Below are positions 59,701-64,000 of a DNA stretch of 64,000 nucleotides, one piece after another. Numbering within the stretch: the first letter of the stretch is position 1; the number at the start of each line of letters is the position of its first letter. This stretch comes from Methanoculleus formosensis (GTDB taxonomy: Archaea; Halobacteriota; Methanomicrobia; Methanomicrobiales; Methanoculleaceae), in assembly GCF_025384765.1 (NCBI RefSeq), contig NZ_VHLL01000001.1:310001-374000 (forward strand), written 5' to 3'. The translations under genes and the position numbers were made by a program. The notes below the pieces were generated by a model. That model had not been told where the DNA came from. It saw only the letters and a list, made by a program, of their open reading frames with translations, and made no database searches.

Positions 59701-59954
59701 TCGTAGCCGGCCCGCTCGATGACGTTCCTCCCCTGCATCCGGTGGTAGCGGAGGATGGTGTCTTTTATGATCTTGTTCCAGGCGGTGCCGAGGTGGATGT
59801 GGCCGGTGGTGTACGGCGGCCCGTCGACGAAAAAGAACGCTTTTCCATCCTTGCGCACCTCCTGAACGCGCGCATAGGTATTCTCCTGTTTCCAGTAATC
59901 CTGGACCCCCGTCTCGAGTTCTCGCGGGTTATAACTGCCGGTGACCTCTTTCAC
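56781..59954 (-). CDS. ileS: Isoleucyl-tRNA synthetase
   Basis: This 1057-residue class Ia synthetase has GHIHLG (51-56, HIGH motif) near the start and KMSKSLGN (KMSKS motif) around 610. Between them lie the editing domain and PPYTTGHIHLGTAWNK-type core, followed by an anticodon-binding part and a C-terminal domain. It charges tRNA-Ile for translation. The length is typical for the archaeal/eukaryotic-type enzyme. Its end meets thg1. Confidence 0.98.
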   Translation of the reverse strand: MKEVTGSYNPRELETGVQDYWKQENTYARVQEVRKDGKAFFFVDGPPYTTGHIHLGTAWNKIIKDTILRYHRMQGRNVIERAGYDMHGLPIEVKVEHQLGFTSKKDIEDYGIAAFIEQCRTFAVTHMDIMSDQFRQLGIWLDFDDPYQTIKAEYIESAWWAVKRANERGLLERGHRVVNWCPRCETAIADSEVEYWDETDPSIFVKFPVTGRENEYLVIWTTTPWTLPANVAVAVNTAFTYARVQAKKDGHEEILWIADELVESVLKMGRYQDYTVLEKVSGSDLVGTEYTSPLAGQVPHQAEIRHRVVAADYVALENTGLVHIAPGHGWDDYLIGLQEGLEVFCPVDAGGCFTREAGAFEDMYVRDANDLVIDALGDYLLARRTITHRYGHCWRCKTPIIYRATAQWFLKATEIRDSMLEEIAKVKWYPDWAGSARFHDFVADSRDWCISRQRYWGIPIPIWQCEQCAERVVVGTIAELEERSGTKVTDPHRPYVDEIVIPCPCGGEMRRVADIFDVWFDSAVASWATLGFPREREAFDRLWPADFITEGQDQTRGWFYSQLGASTVAFGRAPYKSVLMHGFALDAEGRKMSKSLGNVVTPEEVMNQFGVDVLRFYVLWANAPWDDMKFNWDSVKTIHRTLNILWNVYRFPLPYMVLDSFEPASAGGRWDDSFVRSHIRDMPEEDRWIISRVNSLARTTSGEMQEYHLHRVTRALASFILEDLSRWYVQLVRPRMWLEEDSMEKRYAYETVYYVMRRLTALLAPFTPHIAEEIYQNLRLAGDPESAHMLDWPAADGTLIDQRLEAEMEIVQSFDDAVATARQNGRRKLRWPVSETVVVTGSSEVRRALEGLNDLALSRANTRTVRVVTGTWDRILWKAEPVMRAIGPEFGKEGPKVKALIENADGTALKAAIERDGKAQLDGYEITERHVTFAEALPEGVFAAPMKDATVYVDVTLTPALEAEGYAREVIRRVQEMRRQLDLNVDDFIVAAVGVADERVASLIATEEWQKEIAGEVRAATLTVRRSSERSAGAFALEKDWDVEGVQMRIGISRAGE

Positions 59955-60149
59955 CTTATATCCCTCATATTCAGCACTGTGGTGTACCGTTTGTTGTTGG
60001 GGGACAAAGTGTTTCGTACTATGGGGGGTGGTGCAGACTCATGCGAAGCCGTGAAAGGGCGCGACTCGTGACCGCGTGCGATCCCGAGGGGGGATGGTCA
60101 AGTGGGGAACTTGTTGGGGGACGAAGTAAGCGAAGCGAGGGGAAGAACC

Positions 60150-60305
60150 CGGTACACTGGACCGTGGGGGTATCGCCATTTGGGGAGGCGGCTCGCGGGG
60201 TTCCATACCATTCGTCACCCCACTCCGCCCGCGCTTCGCGCTCCTCCCCCGCCCCTCAGGGGCGGGGGCAGTCCGTGGCGATATCCCCTGAAATCCGTAT
60301 ATAGG
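60150..60305. repeat. Dispersed palindromic element, family A, copy 3 (reversed, short)
   Basis: This copy is in the opposite orientation to the other two and lacks the second internal hairpin. It keeps the shared ends: plus-strand GTACACTGGACCGTGGGGG then TATCGCCA near the left, and CAGTCCGTGGCGATAT near the right, with GCGCTTCGCGCTC and CCCCCGCCCC/GGGGCGGGGG between. Confidence 0.75.
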
Positions 60306-60370
60306 GATTGAAATGGGTCCGGTACTTCACTATCATTTTTGAGACTATCCCCGGGAGGTCAAACCCTCGA

Positions 60371-60455
60371 CTTCCCTTCGCGTTCTTCGTGGCTTCGCGT
60401 GAGTTTTCAGTACGGGGCGATGGAGCCTCACGCGAGAGACATGACGCCGCGAAGG
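60371..60455. repeat. Family B inverted-repeat, copy 3
   Basis: CTTCGCGTTCTTCGTGGCTT (60377-60396) with CGCGTGAG and, inverted, CCTCACGCGAGAGAC and GCCGCGAAGG (60426-60455) match the words of copies 1 and 2, with more divergence in the right arm. Confidence 0.65.
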
Positions 60456-60507
60456 CATGTTCGCTTCACCCCACCCCTTTTATCCCCTGCTCCCCGACCT
60501 CTCCCCC

Positions 60508-60990
60508 ATGCAGATCGCAGTCATCGGGAGGGAGGACTGTTCCGCTGAGGAGTATGAAGCGGCTGAGACCATCGGCTACCTCATCGCCGGGAATCACGAG
60601 ACCGTCTGTTGCGGCGGCCTCGGCGGGGTGATGGAGGCCGCCTGCAGGGGCGCAAAAGAGGGCGGCGGAAGGACCGTGGGCATCCTCCCGGATACCGGGG
60701 AGGGGAACCCCTACCTCGACGTCGTCATCCGCACCGGGATGGGCCACGCGAGGAACGTCGTCCTCGTCAACTCGGCCGACGCGGTGATCGCCGTCGGGGG
60801 AGGCTACGGCACGCTCTCGGAGATCGCAGTCAGCCTCAAGACGGACAAGCCCGTCTTTGGCCTTTCGACCTGGAAGATAGAGGGGGTGTTTGTCTGCGCC
60901 ACGCCCGAGGAAGCAGTCATCCTCGCAGTTCGCGCAGTTCGCCTGTCTCGCCCGTCTCGTAGCCCCCGAGATCCCGGAGGACCTTCTTGA
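60508..60990 (+). CDS. TIGR00725-type LOG-like protein
   Basis: This 160-residue protein has the lysine decarboxylase-like/LOG fold: GNHETVCCGGLGGVMEAACRGA (phosphate-binding) and GGGYGTLSEIAVSLKTDKPV. It matches the TIGR00725 group of small LOG-like proteins. Close relatives in plants and bacteria release cytokinin bases from nucleotides, but this group is not proven to do so. It overlaps the convergent moeA fusion gene by 74 bases. An upstream TATA-like box implies a leaderless or short-leader mRNA from the ATG at 60508. Confidence 0.85.
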   Translation: MQIAVIGREDCSAEEYEAAETIGYLIAGNHETVCCGGLGGVMEAACRGAKEGGGRTVGILPDTGEGNPYLDVVIRTGMGHARNVVLVNSADAVIAVGGGYGTLSEIAVSLKTDKPVFGLSTWKIEGVFVCATPEEAVILAVRAVRLSRPSRSPRDPGGPS

Positions 60991-62776
60991 ACGCCTCCGA
61001 GGAGACGGTCTCGATGAGGGCCGTAATGCGCGGGTCGTCAAGCATCTCGCGGTGCATCGCGAGCTCGTAGCGCTCCGTCGCCACCGGGACGAACGCGAGA
61101 TCGAGTGCCTTTGCGGCGCTGTAGACCCCCATCCCCGCGTCGACCTCGCCGGTCCGGACGGCGAGCGCCACCCCCAGGTGCGTCGTCACCTCGCGCTCGT
61201 AGCCACTGATGGAGCCCGGATCGATCCCGCGCTCCGCGAGGTGGTGGTCGAGCAGTATCCTGGTCCCCGACCCCCTCTGCCGGTTGACGAACGTCCGGCC
61301 GGGCAGGTCATCAAACCCGAGGCCGTCGCGGGAGATGACGCCCTGCTGGCGTTCTGCCACGCAGAGGAGGACGAGGTCGGCGCCAGGCAGGTAGCGCTCC
61401 AGGTAATGGGTGTTGTAGGTGCCGTCGGGGGCGAGGAGGTGCATCGGGGCGGCGTGGCACTCCTGCTTTTTGAGCGCGATCACCCCGCCCATGCTCCCGA
61501 CATGGGTGGAGTGGACGTCAACGCCGCGCGGCCGCACCAGGTCGGCGATCTGATCGAGGGCAGGGTCGTGACTGCCGGTGACGAGGACCGCCTCCTGTGC
61601 CTCCGCGCGGGGGACGGTGAGCCGGACGTCCACGGTCTCCCCGGCCTCGACCCCTTCCTTCTGCGATGGGATCTGCATGTAGCCGTTCGCCCGCACCGCG
61701 CTCATCTGGACGCCCGCGCCCCTTGATTGGGGCACCGCCACCCAGCGGTCGCCGATCCTTCCCGCCGAGAGCAGGACGAACTCGTCGGTCCCGATATCGG
61801 AGTGGAGGCTCGTGGTGAGTCTGGCGGCGACGCGCTCGGGCTCGCGGACGAAGAGGCCGTAGCCGGCGACGAGCGGCATGACGATCTCGCGGAGCACCGT
61901 CGCCGCTGCAAGGGGATAGCCGGGGAGCCCGATCACCGGCTTTCCCTCGATCCTGCCGATGATCACCGGCTTTCCGGGTTTGATGGCGACCCCGTGCGCC
62001 AGCACCTCGCCGAGGTCGCGGACGATATCGGCGGTGTAGTCCCGCGTCCCGGCGGAAGACCCCGCCGAGACGAGGAGGATCTCGTTCTCCGCGACGCCGC
62101 GCCGGACCGCCTCCCGGATCTGGTCGTAGTCGTCCACAACGATCCCGTAGCGGTGCGTCTCCACGCCCGCCTCCGCGAGGACGGACGCGGCCATCAGGGT
62201 GTTGCTCTCCACGACCTTCCCCGGCGGGGGCATCTCGCCCGCCGGCACGAGTTCGCTCCCGGTGGGGATCAGGCCGGCGCGGAGATTGATGACCGCAACC
62301 TCCGTGACGCCGTAGTTCGCAAGCGCCCCGAGGTCATGCGGCCGGATCCGGTGCCCCCTCGGGAGGATCATCTCCGTCTCGCCGATGTCCTCGCCGACCG
62401 GGCGGACGTGCTGCCAGGGGCTGACCGGTTTTCGGACGGTGTAGGTCTCGCCGTCGACCCAGACGTCCTCGATCATGATCACTGCGTCGTAGCCGGGCGG
62501 GACGATGTTTCCCGTGTTGACCCGCGCCGCGTCCGGGAGGGTCACCGGGTGCTGCTCGCTCGCGCCGACGGTATCGGCGCTTCTCGCTGCGATACCATCC
62601 ATCGCCGAGAGGTGAATGGCGGGGACGGAGAACCGGGCGAATATCGGCTCTGCGGTGATCCTTCCTACCGCCCCGGCGTCCACCGGGACGCGGACGATGC
62701 CCGGAACCGCCGGGAAAGAGGTCTCAACGAGCGCCCGCGCCTCCGCGAGCGATATGACCGAGAGGTAACGTCTCAC
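60917..62776 (-). CDS. moeA: MoeA fused to a periplasmic-binding-like domain (paralog 2)
   Basis: This 619-residue protein has an N-terminal MoeA (about 1-405) and a C-terminal type 2 periplasmic-binding (LysR substrate-like) domain (about 410-619; DLVRPRGVDVHSTHVGSMGGV, ERYLPGADLVLLC, GIDPGSISGYEREVTTHLGVALAVRTGEVDAGMGVYSAAKAL). The binding domain might sense molybdate, tungstate or a pterin. Motifs for MoeA are LSAMDGIA, MIEDV, GLIPTGSELVPAG, LLVSAGSSAGTRD and IGLPGYPLAA. The GTG start at 62776 overlaps the stop of the moeA upstream (GTGA), so the two are co-translated. It is the closest paralog of the moeA behind fwdC. Confidence 0.92.
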   Translation of the reverse strand: MRRYLSVISLAEARALVETSFPAVPGIVRVPVDAGAVGRITAEPIFARFSVPAIHLSAMDGIAARSADTVGASEQHPVTLPDAARVNTGNIVPPGYDAVIMIEDVWVDGETYTVRKPVSPWQHVRPVGEDIGETEMILPRGHRIRPHDLGALANYGVTEVAVINLRAGLIPTGSELVPAGEMPPPGKVVESNTLMAASVLAEAGVETHRYGIVVDDYDQIREAVRRGVAENEILLVSAGSSAGTRDYTADIVRDLGEVLAHGVAIKPGKPVIIGRIEGKPVIGLPGYPLAAATVLREIVMPLVAGYGLFVREPERVAARLTTSLHSDIGTDEFVLLSAGRIGDRWVAVPQSRGAGVQMSAVRANGYMQIPSQKEGVEAGETVDVRLTVPRAEAQEAVLVTGSHDPALDQIADLVRPRGVDVHSTHVGSMGGVIALKKQECHAAPMHLLAPDGTYNTHYLERYLPGADLVLLCVAERQQGVISRDGLGFDDLPGRTFVNRQRGSGTRILLDHHLAERGIDPGSISGYEREVTTHLGVALAVRTGEVDAGMGVYSAAKALDLAFVPVATERYELAMHREMLDDPRITALIETVSSEAFKKVLRDLGGYETGETGELRELRG

Positions 62777-63975
62777 CACAGGATCACCTCGACCTCTTCG
62801 CCGACCTCGAACCCCTCGCTCGATGCCGGGATCCGCACCAGTCCCTCGCTCCGCACCAGGGTGTTGAGGAGCCCCGACTTCCCGAAGACCGGTGTCGCCT
62901 CCCCGTTGCCGAGACTGACCCGGACGTAGTCCTCCCGCCCGCGGGTGGAAGGGATGTTCTGGGTCAGCCGTGCGCGGACGGTTCGCCGGGAGACGGTGGT
63001 CTCGCGCATCGCCGCGAGGAGGTGGTCGACGATGGCGACGAGGACGACGAAGGCCGAGGCCGGGTGCCCGGGGAGCCCGATGACCGGTTTGCCCCGTGCC
63101 GTCCCGATGATGGTGGGTTTTCCGGGCGCGAGGGCGATCCCGTGGACCAACACCTCGCCGAGTTCCGCGATGACCGCGGCGGTGTTGTCCCGCTCGTCTT
63201 TCGACGAGCCTCCCGAGACCAGGACCGCGTCGCACCGGTCAACCGCGGAAGAGACCGCCCGCTTCAGCACCGCCCGTTCGTCCCTGACGATCCCGAAGTA
63301 GACCGGGTGGCAGCCCCGTTCGGTCACGAAGGCGCCGGCGAGGTAGGAGTTCGCGTCCCGCACCTCGCCCGGCCCGGGGGTCTCGACGACGGGGACGAGT
63401 TCGTTCCCCGTAGAGATGATCCCGATCTTCGGCACCTGCACCACGCTGACCCGGTCGGCGCCGATCGCCGCGGCAACCCCGATCTCGCGGGGGGTCAGCA
63501 CGCGCCCCCGTTCCAGGGCGACCTTCCCCGCCCTGAAATCTTCGCCGCGAACGACCACGTTCTCACCGGGCGCCACCGGGCGATGCACCAGGATGTCGTC
63601 CCCGATCTGCTCGGCGTGCTCGATCATCACCGCCGCGTCCGCGCCCGTTGGGAGCGCTCCGCCGGTGGGGACGTAGAGACAAGACCCCGGGGAGATGCTC
63701 CCGGCATCCGCGCTCCCCATCCCGACCCGGCCCCGGCACTGGAGCATCGCCGGAATGGCCTCGGATGCCCCGGTGGTCTCGGCCGCGGCGACCGCGTAGC
63801 CGTCGACCGTCGAGCGGTCGAACCCCGGGATATCGATATCGGCATGGACGTCCTTCGCGAGAACCCGGGCGAGGGCGTCTTCGAGCGGCACGTCCTCGTA
63901 CCCGAGCGGCGGCGCGATCTTCTGCACCGCCCTTACGGCCTCGGCGACGGATACGACCTCGAGGAAGAGGCTCAT
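62773..63975 (-). CDS. moeA: Molybdopterin molybdenumtransferase MoeA (paralog 3)
   Basis: This 400-residue MoeA has the motifs DRSTVDGYAV, GADAAVMIEHAE, IGIISTGNELVPV, VLVSGGSSKDERDN and IGLPGHPASAFV, closer to the canonical bacterial enzyme than the other two paralogs. It should insert Mo or W into molybdopterin. It starts 25 bases from the window end and its promoter may lie outside. Its stop overlaps the GTG of the moeA fusion gene. The pair may provide separate insertion for different metals or enzymes, as proposed for other multi-MoeA archaea. Confidence 0.92.
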   Translation of the reverse strand: MSLFLEVVSVAEAVRAVQKIAPPLGYEDVPLEDALARVLAKDVHADIDIPGFDRSTVDGYAVAAAETTGASEAIPAMLQCRGRVGMGSADAGSISPGSCLYVPTGGALPTGADAAVMIEHAEQIGDDILVHRPVAPGENVVVRGEDFRAGKVALERGRVLTPREIGVAAAIGADRVSVVQVPKIGIISTGNELVPVVETPGPGEVRDANSYLAGAFVTERGCHPVYFGIVRDERAVLKRAVSSAVDRCDAVLVSGGSSKDERDNTAAVIAELGEVLVHGIALAPGKPTIIGTARGKPVIGLPGHPASAFVVLVAIVDHLLAAMRETTVSRRTVRARLTQNIPSTRGREDYVRVSLGNGEATPVFGKSGLLNTLVRSEGLVRIPASSEGFEVGEEVEVILW

Positions 63976-64000
63976 CTGAAGCAGCCCAGCTGACAGTTGT

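Larger units (their letters stand above)
59955..60507. other. Intergenic gap carrying repeats of both families
   Basis: These 553 bases hold no gene; frames here are spurious GC-rich ones. One copy of family A lies at 60150-60305 in reverse orientation, and one copy of family B at 60371-60455. TATA-like CCTTTTATCCC at about 60474-60484 lies upstream of the LOG-like gene. Confidence 0.6.

Noticed and set aside
62777-63235. An upstream extension of the moeA fusion frame
   Set aside because: The extra residues have a shadow-like composition, lie inside the upstream moeA gene in another frame, and the GTGA overlap at 62776 gives a clear start.

Overview
This window is about 64 kb of high-GC chromosomal DNA from a hydrogenotrophic methanogenic archaeon, most likely a member of the Methanomicrobiales close to Methanoculleus (inferred from gene content and protein style; no 16S rRNA is present). 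The decisive evidence is a complete methyl-coenzyme M reductase operon (mcrBDGA), a tungsten or molybdenum formylmethanofuran dehydrogenase operon (fwdDBAC), a six-subunit Ech-type energy-converting hydrogenase (echABCDEF), the methanopterin-pathway kinase mptE, archaeal TATA promoters, and archaeal families such as geranylgeranyl reductase, a CdpB-like PRC-barrel protein and a Thg1-like protein.

Layout. 0-9 kb: a P-type cation ATPase converging on a secreted beta-propeller protein, a small membrane protein, a YkgJ-type cysteine-cluster protein with no obvious standard start codon, an SLC13/RCK permease and a disulfide-oxidoreductase-like flavoprotein. 9.4-14.5 kb (minus): the Ech hydrogenase, with tightly overlapping genes and a U-tract terminator. 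14.6-18.3 kb: a HIT protein, DUF362 ferredoxin and RNase III, divergent from a DEDDh-exonuclease-like gene. 18.3-23.9 kb (minus): fwdDBAC followed by moeA. 23.9-24.8 kb: a 966-bp control region between fwd and mcr, holding a structured fwd leader, a cluster of AT-rich palindromes and a possible small RNA. 24.8-29.2 kb: mcrBDGA. 29.2-30.9 kb: an AT-rich patch with two small membrane-protein genes. 30.9-35.8 kb: DNA polymerase IV, a Clp-fold membrane protease, a lipoprotein, an HNH nuclease, a TPR protein and a MerR/GyrI regulator. 35.8-40.9 kb: a glycosidase, a geranylgeranyl reductase, a beta-lysine acetyltransferase, and a radical SAM protein with a helix-hairpin-helix tail. 40.9-45.7 kb: two PRC-barrel/DUF2795 repeat proteins, a B12-type radical SAM protein and a zinc-ribbon protein. 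45.8-49.7 kb: an ABC exporter, one permease of which is fused to a PrsW-like protease domain. 49.9-54 kb: tRNA-Lys(CTT), a TrkA-N/DHH protein, mptE and a second HhH radical SAM protein. 54.6-60 kb: a CBS-domain site-2 protease, a CdpB-like protein, a Thg1-like protein and ileS. 60.5-64 kb: a LOG-like protein and two further moeA genes, one fused to a periplasmic-binding-type domain.

Functionally, Ech makes low-potential ferredoxin from H2 and an ion gradient, Fwd uses it to reduce CO2 on methanofuran, and Mcr releases methane. Three MoeA paralogs, one of them directly behind fwdC, fit the need for a Mo/W-pterin cofactor in Fwd. MptE makes part of tetrahydromethanopterin.

The least expected non-coding content is two families of dispersed palindromic repeats in the larger intergenic gaps (9.07, 54.14 and 60.15 kb; 15.07, 52.22 and 60.37 kb). 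The first has matching inverted ends like a miniature mobile element. No CRISPR array, insertion sequence, prophage or rRNA was seen.
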